The notes below the pieces were generated by a model. The model saw nothing but the letters and a program-made list of their open reading frames with translations. It did no database searches and was not told the DNA's origin. This document shows positions 8,460 through 17,160 of a stretch of 64,000 nucleotides of DNA, piece after piece. The DNA is from Sphingomonas sp. ERG5 (GTDB lineage: Bacteria; Pseudomonadota; Alphaproteobacteria; Sphingomonadales; Sphingomonadaceae): the NCBI RefSeq assembly GCF_000803065.1, contig NZ_JSXI01000024.1, forward strand, positions 283,009-347,008. Direction: 5' to 3'. A program made the position numbers and the translations under genes. Position 1 is the stretch's first letter, and every line of letters begins with the position of its first letter.

Positions 8460-11213
8460 ATGATATCGGAAATGGCATTTCAGGGGCGCTGGCGCGATTA
8501 TCAGCATCAGGTCCTGACCGACCTCGACGCGCATCTTGCCGACGGGAAGCTGCACGTCGTTGCTGCACCGGGATCGGGCAAGACCGTGCTGGGCCTCGAA
8601 GTGATGCGTCGTATCGGCCAGCCCGCACTGATCCTCGCGCCGACGATCGCGGTGCGCAACCAATGGGTCGACCGCTTGTGCCGGATGTTCCTGCCGGCAC
8701 CGCACGATCAGCCCGACTGGATTTCGACCACGCTCGCCGCACCCGCGCTGGTCACAGTGCTCACCTATCAGGCGCTTCATGCCGCCCTGGGCGAGGCTGC
8801 CGACCAGGCCGAGGCGGAAATCATCGAAGACGAAACGATCGAAGAAGCGGTGGGGATCGATCCAGCGCGGATCGAGACATTGCTTGCCTATTACCGGGCG
8901 CTGGGGCCGACCACGATCATACTCGACGAAGCCCATCATCTGCGGCGCGAATGGTGGCGCGCGCTCAGCACGCTTCATGCTGCATTGCCCGATGCCCGCC
9001 TCGTGTCGCTGACCGCCACGCCGCCCTATGACGTCGAATATGCCGAGTGGATCCGCTACGAAACCCTGTGCGGTCCGGTCGACGCCGAAATCCCGGTGCC
9101 CGAACTGGTCCGCAACGGCGATCTGTGCCCGCATCAGGATCATGTCCATGTCTCGCGGCCGACCGGCGCGGAGAATGCGCTGCTCGCGGCGCGGCGCGAC
9201 GGCCTTTACACATTCGTGACGACGCTGCTCGCCGATCAAGCCGTGCGCGATCTCATCCTCGCGCATCCTTATCTGACCCTCACCGCCAACCATGAAGAAG
9301 AGATTCTGGCGGCGCCCGAATTCTTCTCCTCAATGCTGATCTTCGCTTTTTCCGCCGACGCGCCACCACCCCGCACCGCACTTCGCCTGCTCGGCGCAAG
9401 CAGGAACGATATGCCACCCATCTCGCTTGGCTGGCTGGAAATCCTGCTCACCGGCCTGTTATTCTCCGACCCTCATCTGGCAGAACAGGGAAAGGACCGC
9501 CTAACGAACATGAAGGCCGCCCTGCGGCAACTCGGCGCGATCGACGGGCGCCGCGTGCGCCTGGTCGATCAGAACGAACTTCATTCGACCATTGCCGGCA
9601 GCATCGCCAAGCTCGGCAGTGTGATCGAGATCGCGCGCTGCGAGGTTGCGGCTCTGGGCGAGGATCTGCGCATGGTCGTGCTCGCCGATCATGTCCGTGC
9701 CGGGGACATGCCACGCCGCGCCGACGATCCGTTCCTGCCGGTCAAACTCGGTGTCGTGCCGATTTTCGAAACCCTGCGGCGTCAGGAAATCGGTGCAGCT
9801 CGGCTCGGCGTGCTTACCGGTTCATTGGTGATCGTGCCGGTGACGGCACTGGCCGCGCTGGAGCGGCAAACGCGGGACATCGGCATAGGCCGCGATCATC
9901 TGCGCATCGTGTCGCTCGGCCACGACCCCCGCTACGCCCGCATCGAAATCGGCGGTGAGAGCGGCCACCGCATCGTTCAGCTCATCACCGCCCTGTTCAA
10001 TCACGGCGACGTGACGCTGCTGGTCGGCACTCAGGCGCTGCTCGGCGAAGGCTGGGACGCGCCGACCGTCAATACGCTGGTGCTGGCCAATTATGTCGGG
10101 TCGTACATGCTGTCCAACCAGATGCGTGGCCGCGCGATCCGCACCGATCCGCAGCGCCCCGACAAGGCGGCCAATGTCTGGCATCTCGCGACAGTCGTGC
10201 CGGAATCGCTCGGCAGTGCGCTGGCGAAGGGATTGGGCTGGCGCTCGGCGGTCGATCCATCGGATCCGATTGGCCGCCCGCTCGGCGCCGATATGGAAAT
10301 GCTGAAGCGCCGTTTCCGAGCATTCGAAGGCGTCAGCGAAACTGGATCGGTACGGATCGAAAACGGCCTTGGACGGCTTGGCCTGGCCGGGCGCGACTGG
10401 GACGCCGAGGCGATTGGAAGCTTGAATCAAGACACGCTTGCCCGGTCAAACCAGCGGGCAAGCCTCGCGGCTCGCTGGCGTTTAGCGCTCGACGGGACAA
10501 CCGTCCGGCCGAGAATGCGGCAAATCACCCGCATCAATCATGCGCCCCGCCTGCTGCCGCTTGCCGACACGCTGCACTATCTCGCTATCACCGGTGTCCT
10601 TGGCGGACTGTTTTCGGCCGCCAATGCGCTGCGCGGCCGTGGCTTGCCGACGAACTTGGGCGTGGCGGCAATGATCTTCTTCGGGCTGGCATTGCTTTAC
10701 GCGCTGCCGAAGCTGGGCAAGGCACTCTACCTGCTCGTGCGCAACGGCACGCTCGAGGGCAGCCTCACGCAAGTCGGCCGGGTGGTGATCGACTCGCTGG
10801 CCCATGCCAGCCTGATCACCAGCGATCCCGACTCGATTCAGGTCGAGGCGCGCGCCAGTGCGATGGGCAAATCCCTCGTCCATGTCGAAGGCGCAACGCG
10901 AGTCGAGGAACGCCTGATCCTTGACTCGATTGAGGAAATCGTCGGTCCGGTGCGCAATCCGCGCTACCTGCTCAAGCGCAATTCGCCGCTCGGTCGCTGG
11001 CTCAGGATCGATTACCATGCCGTGCCGACCGCCTTGGGCCAGCATAAGGACGTCGCCGAATTCTTCGCGCAACGCTGGATCCGGGACGTCGGTGCGGGGA
11101 AGCTGGTCTATCTGCGCAATGCCGAGGGACGACGCCTGCTGCTCCGGGCCCGCGCACGATCGATGGCGGCCGGCTTCCAGCGCGCGGTCGACCGGCTCAG
11201 CGTCTGGCAGTGA
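8460..11213 (+). CDS. Superfamily II helicase with C-terminal transmembrane segments
   Basis: About 917 residues from ATG 8460. The N-terminal half is an SF2 helicase: Walker [12 protein letters not shown] near residue 40, a DEAH box ([14 protein letters not shown]), motif III SLTATPP, and C-terminal core motifs [13 protein letters not shown] and [10 protein letters not shown]. It should couple ATP hydrolysis to remodelling of DNA or RNA. Two hydrophobic segments follow near residues 703-722 and 733-760, then a soluble domain of about 150 residues that I do not recognise. The start is uncertain: ATG 8460 or ATG 8472, both with weak ribosome sites; an in-frame ATG at 8202 is unlikely. Divergent from ahcY. 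Confidence 0.85.
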   Translation: MISEMAFQGRWRDYQHQVLTDLDAHLADGKLHVVAAPGSGKTVLGLEVMRRIGQPALILAPTIAVRNQWVDRLCRMFLPAPHDQPDWISTTLAAPALVTVLTYQALHAALGEAADQAEAEIIEDETIEEAVGIDPARIETLLAYYRALGPTTIILDEAHHLRREWWRALSTLHAALPDARLVSLTATPPYDVEYAEWIRYETLCGPVDAEIPVPELVRNGDLCPHQDHVHVSRPTGAENALLAARRDGLYTFVTTLLADQAVRDLILAHPYLTLTANHEEEILAAPEFFSSMLIFAFSADAPPPRTALRLLGASRNDMPPISLGWLEILLTGLLFSDPHLAEQGKDRLTNMKAALRQLGAIDGRRVRLVDQNELHSTIAGSIAKLGSVIEIARCEVAALGEDLRMVVLADHVRAGDMPRRADDPFLPVKLGVVPIFETLRRQEIGAARLGVLTGSLVIVPVTALAALERQTRDIGIGRDHLRIVSLGHDPRYARIEIGGESGHRIVQLITALFNHGDVTLLVGTQALLGEGWDAPTVNTLVLANYVGSYMLSNQMRGRAIRTDPQRPDKAANVWHLATVVPESLGSALAKGLGWRSAVDPSDPIGRPLGADMEMLKRRFRAFEGVSETGSVRIENGLGRLGLAGRDWDAEAIGSLNQDTLARSNQRASLAARWRLALDGTTVRPRMRQITRINHAPRLLPLADTLHYLAITGVLGGLFSAANALRGRGLPTNLGVAAMIFFGLALLYALPKLGKALYLLVRNGTLEGSLTQVGRVVIDSLAHASLITSDPDSIQVEARASAMGKSLVHVEGATRVEERLILDSIEEIVGPVRNPRYLLKRNSPLGRWLRIDYHAVPTALGQHKDVAEFFAQRWIRDVGAGKLVYLRNAEGRRLLLRARARSMAAGFQRAVDRLSVWQ

Positions 11214-11216
11214 AGG

Positions 11217-11777
11217 TCAAGCTGTCCCCGCCTCGCTCACCAGCAGCCGCGCATCGATGCCCGCCATGGCAAAACCGCGTGCCCAGCGCGCCTCGGCGGG
11301 TGTATCGTACAGCAATGCCAGGTCACCCGGCACGCTGAACCAGCCATGCCGCGTCATCTCTTCATCGAGCTGTCCCTCGCTCCATCCGGCATAACCGAGC
11401 GCGACCACCCAATGGCTCGGCCCCGTCCCCGCGGCGATCGCGCGCAGCACGTCGATCGTCCCACTCAAGGCCCAGCGCCCGGCGACATGGATCGTGTCCT
11501 GGCCACCCCAATCGTTCGAGTGAATCACGAAACCGCGGCGCGGTTCGACCGGACCGCCGAAATGGACCGGCGCGTCCGGTGCTTCACCGGGATCGATCTT
11601 GAACTGGTCGAGCACCGTATGCAGCCCAAGCCCTTCGATCGTCGCGCCGAGCCCGATGCCGATCGCCCCTTCCCCGTCATGCGCGCAGATCGCGATGACC
11701 GCGTGATCGAAGCGCGGATCGCCGATTCCCGGCATGGCGAGGAGAAATTGTCCGGTCAGATACGCTGCACTTTCCAT
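11217..11777 (-). CDS. YqgE/AlgH family protein
   Basis: About 186 residues of the DUF179 family. Diagnostic segments are YLTGQFLLAMPGIGDPRFDHAV at the N-terminus (family motif MPGMxDPxF), ICAHDGEGAIGI, FGGPVEPRRGFVIHS and the C-terminal ALGYAGWSEGQLDEE. It is a small cytosolic protein whose biochemical role is not settled; AlgH was linked to alginate regulation in Pseudomonas. Two close ATGs are possible (11789 and 11777); I give the second, which directly precedes the conserved region. It ends three bases from the convergent helicase gene and is divergent from the peroxiredoxin gene. Confidence 0.93.
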   Translation of the reverse strand: MESAAYLTGQFLLAMPGIGDPRFDHAVIAICAHDGEGAIGIGLGATIEGLGLHTVLDQFKIDPGEAPDAPVHFGGPVEPRRGFVIHSNDWGGQDTIHVAGRWALSGTIDVLRAIAAGTGPSHWVVALGYAGWSEGQLDEEMTRHGWFSVPGDLALLYDTPAEARWARGFAMAGIDARLLVSEAGTA

Positions 11778-11925
11778 CGCTTCGCCCATAGCCCGGCAGT
11801 GATGATGTCGCCAACGCTTGAAATCCCAATGCTTGAAATTTGGGCGAAGCTGCACGAGTTAGGCACGGCCGCGTCCACGCGGCCATCACGCGCCGCAAAC
11901 AAGCGGCCACAGGAGGATTTCAGCA

Positions 11926-12405
11926 ATGACCATCAGCGTCGGCGATCGCGTACCCAGCCTCACTCTCACCAAGGCAACCGCCAGCGGCCCGGACCAGGTC
12001 AGCTCGGACGATTTCTTCAAGGGCCGCAAGGTCGCCGTGGTCGCCGTACCCGGCGCCTTCACCCCGACCTGCTCGGCCCGCCATTTGCCCGGCTTCGTCG
12101 ACAAGGCCGGCGAGATCAAGGCCAAGGGCGTGGACGAGATCGCCTTCACATCGGTCAATGACGCGTTCGTGATGGGTGCCTGGGGCAAGGCCAGCGACGC
12201 CGGCGACATCACCATGCTTGCCGACGGCAATGCCGATTTCGCCAAGGCGCTGGGCCTGACCTTCGATGGGTCGAAATTCGGCATGGGTGAGCGCAGCCAG
12301 CGTTACTCGATGATCGTCAATGACGGCGTGGTCGAACAGCTCAATGTCGAGGCACCCGGCGAATTCAACGTCAGCTCGGCCGAATATCTGCTCGGCGAAC
12401 TCTAA
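11926..12405 (+). CDS. Peroxiredoxin, Prx5-like, 1-Cys type
   Basis: This 159-residue redoxin-family enzyme reduces hydrogen peroxide and organic hydroperoxides. The peroxidatic cysteine is C49 in PGAFTPTC, the Prx5 signature. It is the only cysteine in the protein, so resolution must use an external thiol such as glutathione/glutaredoxin or thioredoxin. The conserved Trp and Arg regions (VMGAWGK, RSQRYSMIV) are present. An AGGAGG ribosome site lies nine bases before the ATG. It is probably a single-gene unit, divergent from yqgE. Confidence 0.95.
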   Translation: MTISVGDRVPSLTLTKATASGPDQVSSDDFFKGRKVAVVAVPGAFTPTCSARHLPGFVDKAGEIKAKGVDEIAFTSVNDAFVMGAWGKASDAGDITMLADGNADFAKALGLTFDGSKFGMGERSQRYSMIVNDGVVEQLNVEAPGEFNVSSAEYLLGEL

Positions 12406-12507
12406 GGTCGTCTCAGCCGCCCCGCGTTTGCGTCCAGCTGCTTTCGGGCAGGGAACGACGCGCGTGGGGCGGTGTTGTTCATACGGATACCGAGAAGGGA
12501 ATTTGTG

Positions 12508-12777
12508 ATGAGCGACATCAAGCAGGACACAGCAACGGCGGTCGTTGATTCGGTGAAAAAGGCAGCGGGCGAGAAATCGTTTTTCGATCAGGCCCGTGAA
12601 GCGGTCGGATCTGCCTTCGACTCGACCGTTGAAGCGGTCGGGTCCGCGGTCGAATCGACGATCGAGGCAGCGAAGGAAAATCCGGTTGCGGCGGCAGCGA
12701 TCGCCACTGGCGCCGCCGCGGCGGTTGCCGGCGCGGCATTCGGCATCAGCAAATTGCTTGACGACGACAAGGATTGA
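12508..12777 (+). CDS. Small Ala-rich protein with C-terminal membrane helix
   Basis: 89 residues. The N-terminal 50 residues are amphipathic with repeated AVGSAxxSTxEA units. A hydrophobic, Ala/Gly-rich helix follows (PVAAAAIATGAAAAVAGAAF), then a short charged tail ending KLLDDDKD. This layout resembles the ElaB/YqjD type of tail-anchored proteins, but I see no clear signature. AAGGGA at 12495-12500 places the start at ATG 12508, not at the upstream in-frame start at 12472. It sits between the peroxiredoxin and AMP nucleosidase genes, with a hairpin after it. Function unknown. Confidence 0.75.
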   Translation: MSDIKQDTATAVVDSVKKAAGEKSFFDQAREAVGSAFDSTVEAVGSAVESTIEAAKENPVAAAAIATGAAAAVAGAAFGISKLLDDDKD

Positions 12778-12788
12778 CCTGCCCTCCT

Positions 12789-12811
12789 CCCCTCTCTCGA
12801 TGAGGGAGGGG
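12789..12811 (+). terminator. Hairpin after the small Ala-rich protein gene
   Basis: CCCCTCTCTC pairs with GAGGGAGGGG around a GAT loop, with one G-T wobble. It lies 11 bases past the stop codon. There is no clear T tract, so it may end transcription only weakly or serve as an mRNA 3' end. Confidence 0.45.
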
Positions 12812-12882
12812 AAGTGGCCGCAATGGCCCTATAACCGGCCCGATGACTTGCCAGCGTAACGAAGCTGCCTTAGCGACAGCAG

Positions 12883-14313
12883 ATGACACGTGCAGCAATC
12901 ATCGTCGCAGAGCTCGACAGGCTCTACACCGCTTCGGTCAAGCGGCTCCAGGGCGCCCTGACCGCCTATATCACCGACGGTACGACGCCCGATCCGAAAA
13001 GCCGGACTGACGGATCGTTCGCCTATCCCGAAATCCACTTGCGATATCTCGGCCTGGATGATCGTCCCGCGCCGATCCGCTCGTTCGGCCGATTGGTGAC
13101 CCCGGGCGAATATCGCATCAGCGTGACCAAGCCGGCGATCTTCGCCGACTATCTGACCGAACAGCTGACTCTGTTGATCGAGGACTACGACGTTGAGGTC
13201 GAGGCGGTCGAGGGGCGGCAGGAAATCCCCTTCCCCTATGTGCTCGATGCCGGAAACGCGGTGAGCCTCGACGAAGTGTCGGCATCGGAGCTGGCGCGGC
13301 ATTTTCCAGCCACCGAACTCGCCTATATCGGCGACGAGATCGCTGACGGACTGTACGACGCGGCGATCCGCCCGCTCGCCCTGTTCGACGGACTGCGCAC
13401 CGATTTCTCGCTCGCCCGGCTGCGCCACTATACCGGCACGCCGACCGAACATGTCCAGCGCTACATCCTGTTCACCAACTATCACCGCTATGTCGATGAA
13501 TTCGTCCGCTGGGCGGCATCGCAGCTCGGTGAAGGCAGCCGCTACACCGGCCTGTCCGGTGCGGGCGGGGTGATGATCCATGCCGGCGACGATGCCGACA
13601 AGATCGTCAGCGACAGCGCATGGCGGCGCCACCAGATGCCCGCCTATCATTTGATGGCGGAGGACGGCACCGGCATCACCCTGGTCAATATCGGCGTCGG
13701 CCCGTCCAATGCGAAGACGATCTGCGATCATCTCGCGGTGATGCGGCCCGAGGCATGGCTGATGATCGGCCATTGCGGCGGCCTGCGCCCCAGCCAGCGC
13801 ATCGGCGACTATGTCCTGGCCCATGCCTATCTGCGTGACGACCATGTGCTCGACGATGTGTTGCCGCCGGAAATCCCGGTTCCGGCGATCGCTGAAGTGC
13901 AAGTCGCGATGGCACGTGCGGCGGAAACCATTTCGGGCCAGTCGGGCGAGGAATTGAAGCGCCGCCTGCGCACCGGCACGATCGTCACCACCGACGATCG
14001 CAACTGGGAATTGCGCTATTCGAAATCGGCGCTGCGCTTCTCGCTGTCGCGCGCGGTCGGCATCGACATGGAATCGGCGACCATCGCCGCGCAAGGATAT
14101 CGCTTCCGCGTTCCCTATGGCACCTTGCTGTGCGTCTCGGACAAGCCCTTGCACGGCGAACTGAAATTGCCCGGCCAGGCCAATCGTTTCTACGAACGCG
14201 CGATCAGCGAACATATGCGCATCGGTATCGAAACGTGCGAGGAGCTGCGTCGCGAAGGCGCCAAGCTTCACAGCCGCAAACTGCGCGCGTTCAACGAGCC
14301 GCCCTTCCGCTAA
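12883..14313 (+). CDS. amn: AMP nucleosidase
   Basis: This 476-residue cytosolic enzyme hydrolyses AMP to adenine and ribose 5-phosphate, adjusting the adenylate pool. The length matches bacterial Amn (about 480). The N-terminal Amn-specific domain is followed by a nucleoside-phosphorylase-like fold with NIGVGPSNAKTICDHLAVM, LMIGHCGGLR, a GTIVTTDDRNWEL segment, GIDMESATIAAQGYRFRVPYGTLLCVSDKPLHGE and an N-terminal QRYILFTNYHRY segment. The ATG at 12883 has only a weak purine-rich ribosome site. The gene is flanked by two small membrane-anchored protein genes on the same strand. Confidence 0.97.
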   Translation: MTRAAIIVAELDRLYTASVKRLQGALTAYITDGTTPDPKSRTDGSFAYPEIHLRYLGLDDRPAPIRSFGRLVTPGEYRISVTKPAIFADYLTEQLTLLIEDYDVEVEAVEGRQEIPFPYVLDAGNAVSLDEVSASELARHFPATELAYIGDEIADGLYDAAIRPLALFDGLRTDFSLARLRHYTGTPTEHVQRYILFTNYHRYVDEFVRWAASQLGEGSRYTGLSGAGGVMIHAGDDADKIVSDSAWRRHQMPAYHLMAEDGTGITLVNIGVGPSNAKTICDHLAVMRPEAWLMIGHCGGLRPSQRIGDYVLAHAYLRDDHVLDDVLPPEIPVPAIAEVQVAMARAAETISGQSGEELKRRLRTGTIVTTDDRNWELRYSKSALRFSLSRAVGIDMESATIAAQGYRFRVPYGTLLCVSDKPLHGELKLPGQANRFYERAISEHMRIGIETCEELRREGAKLHSRKLRAFNEPPFR

Positions 14314-14370
14314 AAGGAAACCAACCAGCCCCGGTTGCGTTACGCAAGCTCAACGACTCAGGAATCTCTC

Positions 14371-14811
14371 ATGGCAACGCCCCCGAAGAAGCCGGCTCCC
14401 CGTCGCAAGCCCGCCATCACGCGCAAGCCCGCCGCCGCGCGCAAACCCAATGTGGCGCCGCTGGCAGCAGCGGCAGCGACGCCGGCACCGGTCGAGGCCC
14501 AGGTGAGCGCCACCAAGCCAAAGACACCGGCCAAGCCGCGCGCTAAAGCGCCGGCTCGGCCAAAGACAACCACGCGCCCCAGCGTCGCGGCAGCCACCAT
14601 CGCGGCGCGCAATGCCGCCGTAACCACTCTCGACAAGGCGCGTCAGGCCGTGGTCGACGCGTCGCCCGCGAAGAAATGGACCGCCGCCGCGATTCTGGGT
14701 GGCATCGGCGCTGCCGTGACCGCCACTTTGCTCACCCTGCGCGGCAGCACGCCCAAGGCCAGACCAGTCAAGAAGACGCCGTCGGCCAAGGGCTCAGATT
14801 CCTCAAAATAG
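14371..14811 (+). CDS. Lys/Pro/Ala-rich histone-H1-like protein with membrane helix
   Basis: 146 residues. The first 80 are low-complexity and very basic (KPAPRRKPAITRKPAAARKP, KTPAKPRAKAPARPK), like the tails of bacterial histone-H1-type proteins. A more ordered segment follows, then a hydrophobic helix (WTAAAILGGIGAAVTATLLTL) and a basic C-terminus. It could tether nucleic acid or polyanions to the inner membrane, but this is inference. ATG 14371 follows CAGGAA; an upstream TTG at 14335 is less likely. It comes 57 bp after amn and may be cotranscribed. A strong terminator follows. Confidence 0.72.
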   Translation: MATPPKKPAPRRKPAITRKPAAARKPNVAPLAAAAATPAPVEAQVSATKPKTPAKPRAKAPARPKTTTRPSVAAATIAARNAAVTTLDKARQAVVDASPAKKWTAAAILGGIGAAVTATLLTLRGSTPKARPVKKTPSAKGSDSSK

Positions 14812-14877
14812 AGCGGAACCGGGCGCCCATGACAGGGCGTCCGCCCGATTCAACCGCACGGCGGATTACGGCACAGT

Positions 14878-14917
14878 AAGAGCCGGCCAGGTGCATCAGG
14901 CACCCGGCCGGCTCTTT
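14878..14917 (+). terminator. Rho-independent-type terminator
   Basis: AAGAGCCGGCC pairs perfectly with GGCCGGCTCTT. Inside this stem GGTGC pairs with GCACC, and a TTT follows. The hairpin lies 66 bp after the stop of the basic protein gene. Confidence 0.75.
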
Positions 14918-14941
14918 GACATGACCATCAAAGGAACGGAT

Positions 14942-15114
14942 CCCCGATGCTGTTATCGGGGGAGTCCGATGCTGTTATTGCGCTGGTTCCATGCTGTTAT
15001 CGATAACAGCATGGATGACAATCAAGCGATTGATAACGAAGGATAATTCTTCCGGGAATTTCCAACTTAACAGCATCGGAAAAATTTCACGCCGGAAACA
15101 GCACATAACAGCAG
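14942..15114. repeat. ATGCTGTTAT repeat cluster with 22-bp spacing and a perfect palindrome
   Basis: ATGCTGTTAT occurs in direct orientation at 14947, 14969 and 14991, exactly 22 bp apart. The third copy is followed by CG and then its own reverse complement (15003-15012), giving a 24-bp perfect palindrome at 14990-15013. Further inverted copies occur at 15067-15076 (TTAACAGCAT), 15095-15104 and 15105-15114 (AACAGCA cores 10 bp apart). The first copy is also framed by CCCCGAT and ATCGGGG. Spacing of two helical turns suggests a multi-site protein-binding array. No adjacent gene needs a promoter here, since both neighbours end at this region. Confidence 0.75.
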
Positions 15115-15226
15115 CGTCTTGTTGTCCGATCCGCGACCGGAAACCTCGTCTCTCGGCACAGGTCGCAGCGGCTCGATTCAAAAAACCGCGGTCGCCCCCG
15201 CGCCGCGACACGAGGGCGGAACGCGC

Positions 15227-17077
15227 TTACCAGCCGGTCGGCTTGCCCTTGTTCTGCTCGTCGAGCCAAGTCTTGAGCGGTGCGAAATATTCGACCATCG
15301 CCGCACCCGACATTTCCTTCGTGCCGGTGAACGCTTCGAGCGCTTCGGGCCAGGGCTTGGACTGGCCCATCTTCAGCATTGCGTCGAGCTTCGCGCCGAC
15401 CTCCTTGTTACCATAGAAGGAGCAGCGATGCAGCGGGCCCTTCCAGCCGGACTGGTCGCACGCCGCCTTGTAGAACTGGAACTGCAGCAGCCGTGCGAGG
15501 AAGTAGCGCGTGTACGGCACACTCGCCGGGACATGATATTTCGCGCCTGCATCGAACCTGGTCTCGTCCCGCTCGACCGGCGGCGTGATGCCCTGATATT
15601 GCAGGCGCAGCGCATTCCATGACGCTTCATAACCCTTCGGCTTGATCGTGCCGGAAAACACACCCCAGCGCCATTTGTCGATCAGCAGCCCGAACGGCAG
15701 GAACGCAACCTTGTCCATCGCCTGTTTGAGGAGCAGGCCGGTGTCCTTGTCCGCGCTCGGCACCTTGGCCTTGTCGAGCAGGCCGATCTGCACGAGATAA
15801 TCGGGCGTGATCGACAAGGCGACGAAATCGCCGATCGCTTCATGGAAGCCGTCATTCGCGCCGTTCAGATACAGCATGGGCTGGTTCTGATAGGCGCGCT
15901 GGTAATAATTATGCCCAAGTTCGTGATGGATGGTGACGAAATCGTCGCCATTGACCTTGGTGCACATCTTGATGCGCACGTCATTCTTGTTGTCGAGATC
16001 CCAGGCCGAAGCATGGCAGATCACTTCGCGATCGGCCGGCTTGGTGATCTGCGAGCGAGTCCAGAAAGTGTCGGGCAGCGGTGCGAAGCCGAGCGAGGAA
16101 TAGAAGCCCTCGCCAGTCTTGACCATCTTGACCGGGTCATAGCCCTTGGCCTTCAACAGCTCGCCGGTATCGAAGCCGAGATCGCCGGCGCCCTTGGGCG
16201 CGACCAGGTCATAGATGTTACCCCATTCCTGCGCCCACATATTGCCGAGCAGGTCGGCGCGGATCGGGCCGGTCTTGGACTGGACCGCATCGCCATATTT
16301 CTCGTTAAGCTTCCAGCGAACATAGGTGTGGAGCGACTGATAGAGCGGCTCGACTTCCTTCCACAGCTTGTCGGTGAGCTTGGCGAATTCCTCCGGGCTC
16401 ATGTCATAGCCCGAGCGCCACAGCGACCCGACATCCTTGTAGCCCAGCTCGACCGCGCCCTGATTGCCGATCTCGACCATGCGCGCATAATCCTCGCGCA
16501 TCGGCGCACCGACATTGTCGTGCCAGCTGACCCACATTTCCTTGAGCTTGGCCGGGTCACGCTCCGTGCCCATCGCCGCTTCGATATCGCTGCCGTTGAT
16601 CGGCTTGCCGGCGAGCGTGCCCTTGCCCTTGCCGTACGAGGACGACATGCGCGTCACGATCGTCGACAGCTCGGTCGCGGCGCCTTCCTTGGTCGGTGCC
16701 GGCAAGGTCAGGCCGCCGCGCAGCAGGTCGAGCTTGCGCCGCGTATCGGGCGACAGGCCGGCGACCTTGTCATATCTCGCCGCCTCGAGCGCGAACTTGA
16801 CCGACAATTCGGTACCGGTGGCGTTGATCCGCGCCGCCATCGCATCGGTGTCTTCGGTGATATAGGTCGCGTTGACCCAATTGACCTGGCTCGACTCGAT
16901 CGAGAAATCGAACAGCTTCTTCTCCGCCACCGCGACAAAGGCGTCGGCATCGGCGGCGGTCGGTGTGGCTGCGGACGCCTTCGTCGCAGCAGGTTTGTCC
17001 TGCTTGTCCTTGGCAAGCGTCGGCGTGGCGGCGATCGCGCAAGCGAGCGCCACGAACGAAATTCCGGTGCGGATCAT
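15227..17077 (-). CDS. M2 family metallopeptidase (ACE-like peptidyl-dipeptidase)
   Basis: This 616-residue zinc dipeptidyl carboxypeptidase of the angiotensin-converting-enzyme family is exported by a signal peptide (MIRTGISFVALACAIAATPTLA). The zinc motif is HHELGH near residue 380, with the third ligand in GFHEAIGDFVALS about 25 residues later. It probably trims dipeptides from peptides in the periplasm. The ATG at 17077 has AGGGG a few bases upstream. The gene ends at 15227, facing the repeat cluster, and appears monocistronic. Confidence 0.96.
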   Translation of the reverse strand: MIRTGISFVALACAIAATPTLAKDKQDKPAATKASAATPTAADADAFVAVAEKKLFDFSIESSQVNWVNATYITEDTDAMAARINATGTELSVKFALEAARYDKVAGLSPDTRRKLDLLRGGLTLPAPTKEGAATELSTIVTRMSSSYGKGKGTLAGKPINGSDIEAAMGTERDPAKLKEMWVSWHDNVGAPMREDYARMVEIGNQGAVELGYKDVGSLWRSGYDMSPEEFAKLTDKLWKEVEPLYQSLHTYVRWKLNEKYGDAVQSKTGPIRADLLGNMWAQEWGNIYDLVAPKGAGDLGFDTGELLKAKGYDPVKMVKTGEGFYSSLGFAPLPDTFWTRSQITKPADREVICHASAWDLDNKNDVRIKMCTKVNGDDFVTIHHELGHNYYQRAYQNQPMLYLNGANDGFHEAIGDFVALSITPDYLVQIGLLDKAKVPSADKDTGLLLKQAMDKVAFLPFGLLIDKWRWGVFSGTIKPKGYEASWNALRLQYQGITPPVERDETRFDAGAKYHVPASVPYTRYFLARLLQFQFYKAACDQSGWKGPLHRCSFYGNKEVGAKLDAMLKMGQSKPWPEALEAFTGTKEMSGAAMVEYFAPLKTWLDEQNKGKPTGW

Positions 17078-17160
17078 TGGTAACCCCTGAAACTTGTTGA
17101 TCGCGCAACCTGTCCGCCACCGCGCTTCCGGTCAAGCCGGGGCGGTCAAGCTGGGGGCGG

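Larger units (their letters stand above)
14812..15226. other. Convergent intergenic region with terminator and repeat cluster
   Basis: This 415-bp gap lies between the ends of two convergent genes. It holds a terminator at 14878 and the ATGCTGTTAT repeat cluster from 14942 to about 15114. The central part is more AT-rich than its surroundings. The short open frames within it are not gene-like. Confidence 0.6.

Noticed and set aside
8121..9293. Extension of the ahcY frame far upstream, antisense to the helicase
   Set aside because: GTG 8120 with GGAG gives the standard AhcY start and length; the extension runs over the helicase motifs.
14942..15114. A CRISPR array
   Set aside because: The repeats are only about 10 bp, the intervals are 12 bp and some copies are inverted; there are no cas genes.
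14975..15211. 78-aa open frame through the repeat cluster
   Set aside because: No ribosome site, no domain; it runs through repeat DNA.
15842..17083. 413-aa frame antisense to the M2 peptidase
   Set aside because: The opposite strand holds the complete HExxH peptidase.
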